DNA from: Vreelandella lionensis
Lineage (GTDB): Bacteria > Pseudomonadota > Gammaproteobacteria > Pseudomonadales > Halomonadaceae
Length of the DNA: 49,285 nt
Reading direction: 5' to 3'
Assembly: GCF_002087295.1 (NCBI RefSeq)
Contig: NZ_MWVI01000087.1
Location: forward strand, 1-49,285
The notes under the pieces are model-generated. The model had not been told where the DNA came from and did not search any database. It saw nothing but the letters and a program-made list of their open reading frames with translations. This document shows, piece after piece, positions 1 through 9,027 of this stretch. Made by a program: the position numbers and the translations under genes. Numbering within the stretch: the stretch's first letter is position 1; every line of letters starts with the position of its first letter.

Positions 1-110
1 GATTCGCGGCCGGGTTGGCAAGAGCTAATTATCAAATAGTCGAAAAAAGTCTCTGCCTCCTTATCTGCCCTCTTCTATAGAGCAATGGAAACCGCTTCGG
101 CACATCTAGT

Positions 111-138
111 TTGGCGGTTACACTTAGCACTCTATATA
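111..138 (+). promoter_or_regulatory. Possible pyrB promoter
   Basis: A TTGGCG hexamer (111-116) and a TATATA hexamer (133-138) stand 16 bases apart. They would place transcription start near 145, about 36 bases before the pyrB start. The match to sigma-70 is moderate and there is no other support. Confidence 0.3.
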
Positions 139-180
139 GCTGCCACCTTCAACCCACGCCCACCAAAGATGAGGTCCATG

Positions 181-1206
181 ATGAGCCAGCACCTATTAAC
201 TGTCGATTCATTAAGCCGCGAGAGCGTTGATCACTTGTTACGCGTGGCGGCACGCCTGGAGCCGATTGCTAGCCGCCGCCAAGTCACACGGGTGTTGGAA
301 GGTGCAGTGTTGGGCAACCTGTTTTTTGAAGCGAGCACTCGCACACGGGTGAGCTTTAATGCCGCGTTCTGCCGACTGGGGGGCAGCGTGTGCGACACCA
401 CAGGCTTTACCTTCTCTTCCATGGCCAAGGGCGAGTCGCTTAACGACACCAGCCGTGTAATGAGCGGCTACTGCGATGCGATTGTGATGCGTCACCCAGA
501 CCAAGGTTCGGTAGCCGAATTCGCCGCCGCCACCCATGTGCCCGTCATTAATGGTGGCGATGGCCCAGGCGAGCACCCAAGTCAAGCCCTGCTGGACCTT
601 TATACGATTGATAAAGAGTTTCTGCGATTAGGCAAACGCTTAAGCGGTGCGCATATTCTGCTGACCGGTGATTTGAAATACGGCCGCACAGTGCATTCGC
701 TGATTAAGCTGCTATCACTCTATGACCCGCTGCGTATTACGCTGGTGTCGCCACCAGGACTGGAGATGCCTTCTTACTTAATTGATCTGGTGGCTTCTCG
801 CGGGCATCGCATTGCGCAGCGCGACTCATTGGCCAGTGACTTTGCCGATTTGGATGTGGTGTACAGCACCCGCATTCAGAAAGAGCGCTTTACGGATGAA
901 ATGAACGAGAGTTTCCAGGGGCTTTCCGACGACTTTATGGTCAACCGTGATTTTCTTGACCAGCGCTGTAGCTAAAGCACGATCGTGATGCACCCGCTTC
1001 CCCGCGATAGCCGCCCAGGCGCTAATGATTTGAACGTCGATTTGAACGGCGACCCGCGGCTGGCGATTTTCCGCCAAACCGATAATGGCATTCCCATGCG
1101 GATGGCGATTTTTGCCACGCTGCTAAAAGTGGATGACCTGATTGAGAAAGACCTGCGCCCGGTCCGCTGGTTCGTGCCTTCCCAAACTGGCACCCTAGAC
1201 CGTTAA
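181..1206 (+). CDS. pyrB: Aspartate carbamoyltransferase catalytic subunit, with an in-frame stop
   Basis: Condenses carbamoyl phosphate with aspartate, the committed step of pyrimidine synthesis, in the cytoplasm. The carbamoyl-phosphate motif STRTR is near residue 52, GEHPSQALLDLYT near 130, and HPLPR follows the break. ATG 181 is chosen because GAGG at 171-174 is six bases upstream; a longer frame back to 85 has no such site. The frame is interrupted by TAA at 973-975, and the same frame continues at once with the essential HPLPR segment to 1206. This is therefore a single-base nonsense change (perhaps a Lys codon AAA to TAA), not a frameshift. The whole product would be 341 residues, normal for this class. 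No pyrI or pyrC-like partner lies downstream; the next gene is convergent. Family identity is firm. The stop is probably a sequence error, though a real truncation would destroy activity. Confidence 0.9.
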
Positions 1207-1218
1207 TACAGCAGTGGA

Positions 1219-1674
1219 TTAGTAGGCGCTCCGCCCGCCGGGAAGGCCTTCCTGGTGGGCGAACCAACCTTCCAAAATCAGCACAGCGGCAATGCCATCC
1301 ACGCTCTCTTCTCGGTAGCTGCCTCGGTGGCCCGCCGCATGGGCGATCTGCTTGGCTTCTTGAGTCGAGCCACGCTCATCGACCATCTCACAGGGTTTGC
1401 CGTAGCGTCCATGCAGGCGATTGCCGAACTTACGCGCCCGGGTACTCATGAGCGATTCGGTTCCGTCCATATTGAGCGCCAAACCGACGACGAACAGGTC
1501 TGGCTGCCACTCTTCAATAAGGCGTGTGACCACGTTCCAGTCAGGAATGCCGTCACGCGCGGGCAGCGGCGTCAGCTCCCGCGCACTGTGCAGCAGCTCG
1601 TTACCCACGGCAACGCCAATGCGCCGCGTTCCAAAATCAAACGCCAATATCAGGCGCTGCCCGTTATCCGCCAT
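1219..1674 (-). CDS. ruvX: Putative pre-16S rRNA nuclease / Holliday junction resolvase-like YqgF
   Basis: Intact 151-residue RNase H-fold protein of the YqgF/RuvX family, which matures the 5' end of 16S rRNA; early annotations call it a Holliday junction resolvase. The first acidic strand DFGTRRIGVAVG is near residue 11, the VVGLALNMDGTES strand is in the middle, and the MVDERGSTQEA and SVDGIAA acidic motifs are near the C-terminus. It is the last gene of a leftward gshB-yqgE-ruvX group, starting 28 bases after yqgE ends, the arrangement usual in gammaproteobacteria. Its stop lies 12 bases from the end of convergent pyrB. Confidence 0.93.
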   Translation of the reverse strand: MADNGQRLILAFDFGTRRIGVAVGNELLHSARELTPLPARDGIPDWNVVTRLIEEWQPDLFVVGLALNMDGTESLMSTRARKFGNRLHGRYGKPCEMVDERGSTQEAKQIAHAAGHRGSYREESVDGIAAVLILEGWFAHQEGLPGGRSAY

Positions 1675-1702
1675 ACCACTTACGCCTCATCCAAACCCAC
1701 GC

Positions 1703-2259
1703 TTATGCATGCCCTGCGTTGCGCGTCATTAGGTTTAAATCAACCCCGAGAATACCGGCAGCGGCCGTAAGGCGCTCAGCTGGGGGCGTATCAAACAGCA
1801 CGTTGCTTTGGCCCTCTACCGTTAGCCAGGCGTTCTCTTTCAGCTCGTCCTCTAACTGGCCCACTTCCCAGCCTGCGCAGCCTAAGCACACCAGAAAGTG
1901 CTCGGGGCCAGTGCCATCCGCCAGCGCTTGGAGAATATCCATGGCGGTAGTGAGCGCAATGCCATCTTCCACCTGTACACTGGAGTCCCACGCTTGGCTG
2001 TCGCCAACGTGAAGAATAAAGCCGCGATCTTTATGCATGGGGCCGCCGTAGTAGACCGGCGCGTTGCGGTGGGGGCTGTCGTCACCGCCGAGTGAGAGCT
2101 GCTCAAACAGCGCATCCAGGGTAATTTCCAGCGGGCGGTTGGAATCACGCCCATACAGCCATTGTGGTCATGGTCACATAAATAAATCAGGCTGCCCGTG
2201 AAATTAGGGTCTTCCATGTGGGGCAGGGCCATCAAAAAGTGGTGTTTTAAGCTTTGCAT
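1703..2259 (-). CDS. yqgE: YqgE/AlgH family protein (UPF0301), frameshifted
   Basis: DUF179 (YqgE/AlgH) protein of unsettled function, regularly next to ruvX. The first 38 residues, starting MQSLKHHFLMALPHM and containing FTGSLIYLCDHDHNGCMG, are in one frame. The rest, from NRPLEITLDALFEQL through the GWEVGQLEDEL motif to the end, is in another. The break lies at about 2138-2146, where one base appears missing between the GVI and NRPL codons. Joined, it gives about 185 residues, matching the family. It sits between gshB and ruvX, the normal order. The disruption looks like a sequence error because both halves are well conserved. Confidence 0.88.
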
Positions 2260-2326
2260 GCGTCTCCTACGGCTTGCCGATGGCTCGGCAAGCCTTACGT
2301 CATTTGGCGAATAGAACGTTCACCGA

Positions 2327-3283
2327 TTAGGCCAAGCGACGTTCGATAGCGTCTAACAGCATTCCGGAAATATCGGTGCCGCGCTGATCGTCGATCTCAC
2401 GGACACAGGTGGGGCTCGTCACGTTGATTTCCGTGATGTAGTCGCCAATCACGTCCAGGCCGACAAACATCAGGCCTTTCTCGCGAATCATCGGCTGCAC
2501 TTGTTGAATCAGCCAGTGGTCCCGCTCGGTCAGTTCACGGCTCACACCGCGACCGCCTGCGGCCAGATTGCCGCGGGTTTCGCCCGCCGAAGGGATTCGC
2601 GCTAGGCCAAACGGCACCGGATCACCATCGACCAAGAGAATCCGCGTATCGCCATCTTTGATTTCCGGCAGGTAGCGCTGAGCCATAATTTGGCGCTGAC
2701 CACGCAGCGTCAGTTGCTCAATCACCGCACCAATATTGCGGCCATCGGGGCCGATATGAAAAATGCCCGTGCCACCCATGCCGTCGAGCGGCTTGAAAAT
2801 CACATCGCCATGCTCGGCATGAAAGGCGCGTAGCACATCATCGCGGCTCGCGACGACCGTCGGCGCGCAGCACTGGGGAAACTGCTGGGCAAAGAGCTTC
2901 TCATTACACTGCAATAGCGCAGCAGTGGGGTTAACCACCAACACGCCCTCGCGCTCGGCAAAGCCCAGCAGATGCACCGCGTTAATAAACTCCGCATCCA
3001 CCGGCGGGTCTTTCCGCATCAGCACCCCATCCCCCGCGGCCAGCGGGCGCTGAGTCGCCTCGCCCAGGTCGTACCAGTGCTCTGGGTTACGGTGCACGGT
3101 GAGTGGGCGCATCCGCGCGTAGGCTTTGCCCGCTTGTAAGAACAGGTCGTCCTGCTCCATGTAGTGCAGCGTATAGCCGCGCTCTTGAGCGGCCCGCAGC
3201 ATGGCTAAGGTGGTGTCTTTCTTGTACGCGATGTCGCTGATGGGATCCATCACCACACCGAGATGCAACGTTGATTGGCTCAT
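2327..3283 (-). CDS. gshB: Glutathione synthetase
   Basis: ATP-grasp ligase that joins gamma-glutamylcysteine to glycine in the second step of glutathione synthesis. It is intact at 318 residues from the MSQSTLHLGVVMDPI start; a start five codons upstream is possible but family members begin with this segment. The ATP-grasp region includes VIFKPLDGMGGTGIF, the metal and substrate segment includes DGDTRILLVDG, and the end carries EINVTSPTCVREID. It is the first gene of the leftward gshB-yqgE-ruvX group. The 69 bases between it and the upstream CvfB-like gene show no clear terminator. Confidence 0.94.
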   Translation of the reverse strand: MSQSTLHLGVVMDPISDIAYKKDTTLAMLRAAQERGYTLHYMEQDDLFLQAGKAYARMRPLTVHRNPEHWYDLGEATQRPLAAGDGVLMRKDPPVDAEFINAVHLLGFAEREGVLVVNPTAALLQCNEKLFAQQFPQCCAPTVVASRDDVLRAFHAEHGDVIFKPLDGMGGTGIFHIGPDGRNIGAVIEQLTLRGQRQIMAQRYLPEIKDGDTRILLVDGDPVPFGLARIPSAGETRGNLAAGGRGVSRELTERDHWLIQQVQPMIREKGLMFVGLDVIGDYITEINVTSPTCVREIDDQRGTDISGMLLDAIERRLA

Positions 3284-3352
3284 CGAAATACAGTCCATGG
3301 AGGATCAATAGGTCATCAGTATGCCGCACTGCTGGCACGGCTCCAACTGCGG

Positions 3353-4057
3353 CTATTTATCCGCCGGGTCGGAGAGCGCACCGGGCACTAGGCGAATCGC
3401 ATCTGGCGCCAGAGTGATTAGCTGCTGCTTGTAGAGCCGGCCAATCGCCTGCTTAAAAGCGTTCTTGCTAACCCCCAAGCGGGTTTTGATATCGTGCGCC
3501 GAGCTTTTATCACCCAGCGGCAGATAGCCGCCGCTCTCACGCAGCGCTTTCAGCACTTTATCACCCACCACATCCAGGCGGGCCGCGCCGGGCGGTAGCA
3601 GTGAGATATCCACGCGGCCATCCTCGCGGCGCTGTTTCACAAAGCCTTTCAGCGACTGCCCACGGCGCAGTGGCTGAGTAATATCGTCCTCGTAGATCAG
3701 CCCCCAGTAGCGGTGATTGACCACTACCTTCATGCCTAAGTCCGTGCGATCGGCCACCACCACATCGACTTCGTCGCCTTTCTCTAGCGCCCATGCGTCG
3801 TCCGTTAAAAAACGGTCAAGACGCATGGTAGCGACCGACCGCCCCTGGTCGTCGCTATAAAACATCACCAGCACCCGCTTACCGGGGTCGGGGCGAAAGC
3901 GCTGCTCGCTATAGGGCAGCAGCACGTCTTTGGGCTGCCCCCAACGCAGAAAGGCTCCGGTACTGTTCACCGCCGTCACGGTTAAATAGGCCACATCGCC
4001 CAGTTGGGCAGATGCATCGCTGGCGGTTCGGGGGGTGGAGTGTGACTCACGGACCAT
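3353..4057 (-). CDS. CvfB-like S1-domain RNA-binding protein
   Basis: A 234-residue protein of the CvfB/YitL family (S1 repeats followed by a winged helix), proposed to bind RNA and influence gene expression. One S1 unit starts at GDVAYLTVTAVNSTGAFLRW, a second covers DEVDVVVADRTDLGMKVVVN, a third GQSLKGFVKQRREDGRVDIS. The C-terminal wing is around LGVSKNAFKQAIGRLYKQ. Usual members are about 280 residues and begin with one more S1 domain, which is absent here. The upstream DNA does not encode it in any frame, and ATG 4057 has an AAGGA ribosome site eight to nine bases upstream, so the short form looks genuine. It has its own promoter candidate upstream and is separate from the rsmE operon, which ends in a terminator. 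Confidence 0.82.
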   Translation of the reverse strand: MVRESHSTPRTASDASAQLGDVAYLTVTAVNSTGAFLRWGQPKDVLLPYSEQRFRPDPGKRVLVMFYSDDQGRSVATMRLDRFLTDDAWALEKGDEVDVVVADRTDLGMKVVVNHRYWGLIYEDDITQPLRRGQSLKGFVKQRREDGRVDISLLPPGAARLDVVGDKVLKALRESGGYLPLGDKSSAHDIKTRLGVSKNAFKQAIGRLYKQQLITLAPDAIRLVPGALSDPADK

Positions 4058-4087
4058 GGGTGCCGTCCTTACAAGAAGTAGATCTTC

Positions 4088-4115
4088 ATTATGGTACCTT
4101 GCCTAGGCAAGGCAA
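4088..4115 (-). promoter_or_regulatory. Candidate promoter of the CvfB-like gene with a palindrome in the spacer
   Basis: On the minus strand TTGCCT (4110-4115) and CATAAT (4088-4093) are 16 bases apart and would start a transcript about 23 bases before ATG 4057. A perfect 16-base palindrome CCTTGCCTAGGCAAGG (4097-4112) fills the spacer and overlaps the -35, a geometry typical of an operator. The hexamers and palindrome are seen; regulation is inferred. Confidence 0.42.
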
Positions 4116-4146
4116 AGCGGCGTCGAATGACGCCAGCGCTGGGTAC

Positions 4147-4183
4147 AAAAAAACCGCTGCCGCAACAAACACGGCAGCGGTTT
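4147..4183 (-). terminator. Rho-independent terminator after rsmE
   Basis: A perfect 12-base stem (4151-4162 with 4172-4183) around a nine-base loop is followed on the minus strand by seven Ts (4147-4153). It lies 13 bases past the rsmE stop and closes the rhodanese-secB-rsmE unit. Confidence 0.85.
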
Positions 4184-4195
4184 GATAGTAAGCGC

Positions 4196-4964
4196 TTACA
4201 AATCGCCGTAGTGGTGCTGCAGCAGCGTGAGCGCGACAACAGGAGCCGTTTCGGTGCGTAGCACCCGTGGCCCCAGCGTCAGGGGCGTAAAGTGGCTAGC
4301 GATAGCGGCCTGAATATCCGTATCGCTTAAGCCACCCTCTGGGCCAATCAACAGCGCGGCGGACGCGGGCCGCTCTGCCTGAGCAAAGCCGTTACCCGTC
4401 GCTAAGTGCAGCATCAAGCGCAGCGGTTCTTGGCGCTCGGCCAGCCACTCACCTAACGCCTGCGGGGGGTGAACAGGCGGCACCACCGCCCGACCGCTCT
4501 GCTCACAGGCACTGGCCGCCACGGCCTGCCAGTGCGCCAGCTTTTTCTCTTCGCGGTCGCCTTTCAAACGCACATCGCCCCGCTCGGTATACAGCGGGGT
4601 AATCGCCGCTACACCTAGCTCAACGGCTTTTTGAATGGCGTAATCCATGCGGTCGCCCTTGGAAATCGCTTGGCCCAAGATGCACCGCCAGCGGCGACTC
4701 GCCGCTGCCTGACCACACCGCCTCAACAGTAACAGTGGTGTGCTTACGCCCCACCTCCGCCAGCTGAACGCCTGCTTCTTGGCCTGCGCCATCAAACAAG
4801 ATCAGCGGTGCCCCTTCGCCCATGCGCAGCACGCGAGTAACGTGCTTAGCAGGGCCTTCGGGTAGCGTTACGGTAGTGCCCGCTGAAAACTCAGCAGGCA
4901 CATAGAGGCGCGGCATTTTGCCGTGCCGCGCCACCCAATCAGCCGCGTTTGGCGAATCGGACAT
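4196..4964 (-). CDS. rsmE: 16S rRNA m3U1498 methyltransferase, frameshifted
   Basis: SPOUT-class enzyme that methylates N3 of U1498 in 16S rRNA using SAM. The N-terminal PUA-like part (MPRLYVPAEF, AKHVTRVLRM) is in one frame. The rest, including GDRMDYAIQKAVELGV, the knot motif LIGPEGGLSD and LGPRVLRTETA, is in another. The switch is at about 4672-4676, where the GGCCC run seems to hold one base too many. The joined product is about 255 residues, somewhat over the usual 245. ATG 4964 is three bases past the secB stop, suggesting translational coupling; MPRLYVP at 4916 is an alternative that fits the family N-terminus better. Confidence 0.9.
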
Positions 4965-4967
4965 GGC

Positions 4968-5477
4968 TTAGTGCGTGTTCTCAGCCGCTTGGCTTGCCTG
5001 CTGCGCTTCGCGCTGCTTGCGCTGGGCGTACATGGCTTCGAATTCAACGGGCGCCAGCATCAGCGGCGGGAAACCGCCACGGTTGACCAGGTTATCAACG
5101 CACTCACGGGCGTACGGGAACAGCAGGTTAGGGCAGAACGCCCCCGCGTTTGCTCAAGCTGTGCACCTTCAATGCCTGAAATACGGAACAGGGCCCGCCT
5201 GCTCGACTTCCGCCAAAAACGAGGTGGTGCCGGTTTCGCTGTCGTTGACCTGCGCGGTCACTTTGACGACCACTTCGTACTGGTCATCGGCCACTTTCTG
5301 GCTGGTGGTGTTGAGGTCCAGATTTACCTTCGGCTGGAACGCCTGCTTGAACACAGAAGGAGAGTTCGGCGCTTCAAAGGAAATGTCTTTCACGTAAATA
5401 CGCTGTAACGAGAATTTCAGCTGGGGCTTTTCGCCTTCTGCGGCGCCTGCCTGCGGGGTGTTGTTATCTTCCGCCAT
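4968..5477 (-). CDS. secB: Protein-export chaperone SecB, two frameshifts
   Basis: Homotetrameric cytoplasmic chaperone that holds preproteins unfolded and passes them to SecA. The first part runs [18 protein letters not shown], then [20 protein letters not shown] and the [12 protein letters not shown] segment. After a surplus base in the GGGCCC run at 5191-5196 the frame moves to [13 protein letters not shown]. After a missing base in the C run at 5141-5145 it returns to [20 protein letters not shown] and ends [10 protein letters not shown]. The two shifts cancel, and the joined length of 169 matches the family. It follows the rhodanese gene without the grxC usually found between them. Both breaks are in homopolymers and are probably read errors. 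Confidence 0.92.
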
Positions 5478-5541
5478 GGGATACTCCTAATTGTTCATCC
5501 AATAAAAATATGCGCAGCTGCGCAGCTACCTATGCTCTCGT

Positions 5542-5964
5542 TTACTTCTTAACCACCGGAACGCCATCCGACTGCCACTGCATCATGCCGCCGCGCAGCT
5601 TCATCGCCCGTTCACAGCCCGCTTTTTCCAGCTTTACCTGGGCAGCGCCAGAGCTCTGGCCATGCTTGCAAACCACAATGATTGGCTGGGCTTTCACTTT
5701 ATCCAGCTCGTTCATGCGGCTCTCAAGGCTGCTTTGGGGAATATTGCGAGCGCCTGCGATATGCCCGGCTTTGAAGTCTTTGCTCTCACGAATGTCCAGC
5801 ACCACCGCGTCTTCGCGGTTGATGAGCTGAGTGGCCTGGGGAGAGGACACCGCATTCGAGGCGGCACTACGCGTTTCATAAACAATCCACGCTATGAGCA
5901 CCAGCAAAAATGCCCCCACGAGGTGGGGGTGGTTCATTACGAATTCGAACAGCTGATCGATCAT
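5542..5964 (-). CDS. Membrane-anchored rhodanese-domain protein (YibN-like)
   Basis: About 140 residues. One N-terminal transmembrane segment (PHLVGAFLLVLIAWIVY, residues ~12-28) is followed by a single rhodanese domain with DIRESKDFKAGHI and the active-site loop VCKHGQSSG holding the catalytic cysteine. Sulfurtransferase activity is likely from the loop; the substrate is unknown. It resembles YibN of enteric bacteria, which lies upstream of grxC-secB; here secB follows directly 64 bases on. ATG 5964 is preferred over a GTG three codons upstream. It is divergent from gpmI across about 250 bases. A TATACT hexamer at 6028-6033 on the minus strand could be its -10, with no good -35. Confidence 0.82.
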   Translation of the reverse strand: MIDQLFEFVMNHPHLVGAFLLVLIAWIVYETRSAASNAVSSPQATQLINREDAVVLDIRESKDFKAGHIAGARNIPQSSLESRMNELDKVKAQPIIVVCKHGQSSGAAQVKLEKAGCERAMKLRGGMMQWQSDGVPVVKK

Positions 5965-6218
5965 CGCGAACACAATCTCTTGGTCTATGCAGAAAAAAGC
6001 GGCCTAACCGCCCTCAGAAACGCGACAAGTATACACGTCACAGGGCATACCGCGCAGGCCATGACGCCCGACGGCTGCCTGCGTTATGATGCCCCAAGCG
6101 CGCGCCTGTCGCGACCCCGATTATCAGGTGTTGTCTGAAAACTGGCTGAGCCGCCCTCACCATCGTTTCAAACTGCACCTCACGTCGCTTGGCTGACTCA
6201 CAAACGAGGGAATTTTCA

Positions 6219-7781
6219 ATGACAACATCTGCACCGCGCCCCGTTGCGCTGATTATCCTAGACGGCTACGGCCACAACCCCGACAACGCCCACAACGCTG
6301 TCGCTGCAGCCAACACCCCTGTGATGGACGCACTGTGGGCTAACCGCCCCCACGCCTTCGTGCATACCGATGGCCGTCATGTGGGGCTACCCGACGGCCA
6401 GATGGGCAACTCCGAAGTCGGCCATATGAGCCTGGGTGCCGGGCATATCGTTTACCATGACTTCACGCGCATCACCAAAGCCATTGAAGATGGCGACCTG
6501 GATACCAACGAGGTGCTCACCAAGCCCATCGACGCAGCAGTCGCCAATGGCCGTGCCGTGCATCTGCTGGGCCTGCTCTCTCCAGGCGGCGTTCACAGCC
6601 ACGAAGATCACTTTATCGCCATGGCCGAGCTGGCAGCGCGGCGCGGTGCCCAGCGCATCTACGGGCACGCTTTTCTAGAGGGCCGGGATATGCCGCCGCA
6701 AAGCGCATTGGCGTCTATCGAGCGCGCCAACGCCCGCCTTTCCGAGCTGGTCGGTGCCGATAACGGTTTTGTGGCTTCCATCATTGGCCGCTTCTTCGCC
6801 ATGGACCGCGACAACCGCTGGGAGCGCGTTGAGCAAGCCTACCGCCTGCTCACCGACGGCCACGCCGATTACACCGCCACCAGCGCGGAAAGCGGACTAC
6901 GCGACGCCTACCAGCGCGGTGAAACCGACGAATTTGTGGCGGCGACGAGCGTGCCGGTTAACGGTAACACCATCACATTACAAGATGGCGACGCAGCGAT
7001 ATTCCTAAACTTCCGCTCCGACCGCGCTCGTGAGCTGACCCGCGCCTTCCCCGATGCAGAGTTCACCGGCTTTGAGCGCCGTGCGCGCCCAACGCTTGCC
7101 GGTGATGGCTTGGTCATGATGACGCGTTACGCAGCGGACATCGCCGCGCCAGCCGCGTTTCCGCCCACCGACTTAACCGACACCCTAGGGGAAGTGGTCG
7201 CTAAGCGCGGCCTCACCCAACTGCGGATTGCCGAAACAGAGAAGTACCCCCACGTGACGTTCTTCTTCTCCGGCGGTAACGAAGCTGAGTACGAAGGTGA
7301 AGAGCGCATCCTGGTGCCCTCCCCCCGTGACGTTAAAACCTACGACGAAAAGCCGGAAATGAGCGCTTATGAGATTACCGACAAGCTCGTAGAAGCCATT
7401 GATAGCGGCCGCTTCGACCTCATGGTGTGCAACTATGCCAATGGCGACATGGTAGGCCACACTGGGGATTTCGACGCCGCCGTGAAAGCGATTGAGACCG
7501 TCGATATTTGCGTTGGCCGCGTGGTGGAAGCGATTGAGCGCGCGGGCGGTGCCTGCCTGATCACCGCCGACCACGGCAATGCCGAGCAGATGGTTCACCC
7601 GGAAACCGGCGCACCGCAAACCGCCCACACCACCTTTGTGGTGCCGCTAGTGTACGTTGGTGAGCGCGCCGCCCAGCTCGAAGATGGCCGCCTGTGCGAC
7701 CTTGCCCCCACGCTGCTGACCATGATGAATCAGCCACAGCCTGAGGCGATGACCGGAACTCCGCTGCTGCGCTTCGAGTAA
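6219..7781 (+). CDS. gpmI: 2,3-bisphosphoglycerate-independent phosphoglycerate mutase
   Basis: Mn-dependent enzyme of the alkaline phosphatase superfamily that interconverts 3- and 2-phosphoglycerate in glycolysis and gluconeogenesis. It is intact at 520 residues. The first metal site is ILDGYGHNP near residue 13, the phosphoserine loop [14 protein letters not shown] near 60, then [13 protein letters not shown] and [11 protein letters not shown] near the C-terminus. ATG 6219 has a GAGGG ribosome site eight bases upstream (6206-6210), which outranks a TTG ten codons earlier. The stop overlaps the envC start as TAATG, so gpmI-envC-ctpA are probably one transcript. Confidence 0.95.
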   Translation: MTTSAPRPVALIILDGYGHNPDNAHNAVAAANTPVMDALWANRPHAFVHTDGRHVGLPDGQMGNSEVGHMSLGAGHIVYHDFTRITKAIEDGDLDTNEVLTKPIDAAVANGRAVHLLGLLSPGGVHSHEDHFIAMAELAARRGAQRIYGHAFLEGRDMPPQSALASIERANARLSELVGADNGFVASIIGRFFAMDRDNRWERVEQAYRLLTDGHADYTATSAESGLRDAYQRGETDEFVAATSVPVNGNTITLQDGDAAIFLNFRSDRARELTRAFPDAEFTGFERRARPTLAGDGLVMMTRYAADIAAPAAFPPTDLTDTLGEVVAKRGLTQLRIAETEKYPHVTFFFSGGNEAEYEGEERILVPSPRDVKTYDEKPEMSAYEITDKLVEAIDSGRFDLMVCNYANGDMVGHTGDFDAAVKAIETVDICVGRVVEAIERAGGACLITADHGNAEQMVHPETGAPQTAHTTFVVPLVYVGERAAQLEDGRLCDLAPTLLTMMNQPQPEAMTGTPLLRFE

Positions 7782-8940
7782 TGCCCATGTGGCAACGGCT
7801 AGCTCGAACGGCCTTATTAACGACGGCCTTGCTAATGCTGGGCTATTCGTCGACGGCGATGGCAAAGCAGGACGAACAGGCTGCCAGAGAGCAGCTTGAT
7901 GCCCTCGGCCAAGAAATTGACGCCATGGCCGAGCGGCTAAGCGCCACGGACCAAGCGCGGAACAGCGCCCAGCAAGAGCTAAGGGAAGTGGAAACAGAGC
8001 TGGCCCAGACCCACCAGCGGCTGGACCAGCTACAGGCCGAGCGACGCCAGCTCGCTGATGAAACCACCCTGCTACGCCAGCACCGCGAACGCTTAGAGGG
8101 TGAACACGCAGCCCAGTACGACTCGCTAGGTCAGCAGCTTGCCGCGCTTTACCGGCTGTGGGGCCAACGCCCCAGCTGACGCTGCTGCTCAACCAAAGCG
8201 ATCCCGCTGAACTTGACCGCATGCAGGCCTACTTAAACCGGCTAACACAGGCGCGCCAGCAGCGCTTGAACGATATTGCACGGCCGGATACCGCGCTCGC
8301 GGATACCGAACTGGCGCTCTCCGAGCGCCAAACTCGCCTGGATACACTAGCCGACGAGCTGGAAACCCAAAGCGCGCAGCTCGCCGAGCGTACCGAAGAG
8401 CGCCGAGGCGTGGTGACGACGCTAGACGACCGCTACGGCAGTGAAGCTGACCGCTTGGCAGATCTTAACCAAAGCCGCGAACAGGCTGAGCAGCAGCTAA
8501 GAGCTATTCAAGCAGAACTGGCGCGCTTGGCTGAACCCACCCCCACTACGAACATTACCCGCGCCCAAGGCGATTTGCCCTGGCCGGTGCAGGGCGCCAT
8601 TACCGCCAGCTTTCAGCGACGGGACGGCGTTCACTACAACGGCATTGTGATTCAAGCGGGAGCAGGCAGTGCCGTCAAAGCGGTTCATACAGGCCGTGTA
8701 GTGTTTGCTGACTGGATGCGTGGCTTTGGCAACCTGCTGATCATCGACCACGGTGACCAGATCATGACGCTCTACGCCCACTTGCAGCAGTTCAGCGCCC
8801 GCCCGGGGCAGCAAGTGAGCCGTGGCGATGAAATTGGCCGTGTAGGCAGTAGCGGCGGCCAAGCCAGCCCCTCGCTTTACTTTGAGGTGCGCCGCAGTGG
8901 CGAACCAATTAATCCGCAACGTTGGATTGCACGTCGTTGA
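7781..8940 (+). CDS. envC: Murein hydrolase activator EnvC, frameshifted
   Basis: Periplasmic activator of the septal amidases AmiA/AmiB. It has a signal peptide ending near TAMA (residues ~1-28), a long coiled coil rich in Glu, Gln and Arg, and a C-terminal LytM (M23-like) domain from about residue 285. The LytM fold is catalytically degenerate, as in EnvC: the first motif reads VHYNGIVI with no metal-binding Asp, and the last reads LYFEVR where active peptidases have His. The frame breaks at 8155-8161, in CTGTGGGG; removing one TG gives a continuous RLGPTPQLTLLLNQSDPAE. The joined length is 385. It begins inside the gpmI stop codon. Confidence 0.9.
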
Positions 8941-9027
8941 CGGGATAAGCTGGTGGTAATGTCTTTATTATGAACGTCTCAACCTGAGCAGCGCGGCTGG
9001 CGCTGCCTTTCGCCTAGCGGAGTCCGC

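Noticed and set aside
973..975. Stop-codon recoding (selenocysteine or suppression) at the three in-frame stops
   Set aside because: The stops are TAA, TAG and TAG rather than TGA, with no shared downstream structure, and they coincide with general sequence errors.
1255..1770. 171-codon frame on the plus strand opposite ruvX
   Set aside because: It is the antisense shadow of an intact conserved gene and the peptide has no recognisable domain.
7647..8222. 191-codon minus-strand frame across the gpmI-envC junction
   Set aside because: Low-complexity translation opposite two clear genes; no ribosome site.
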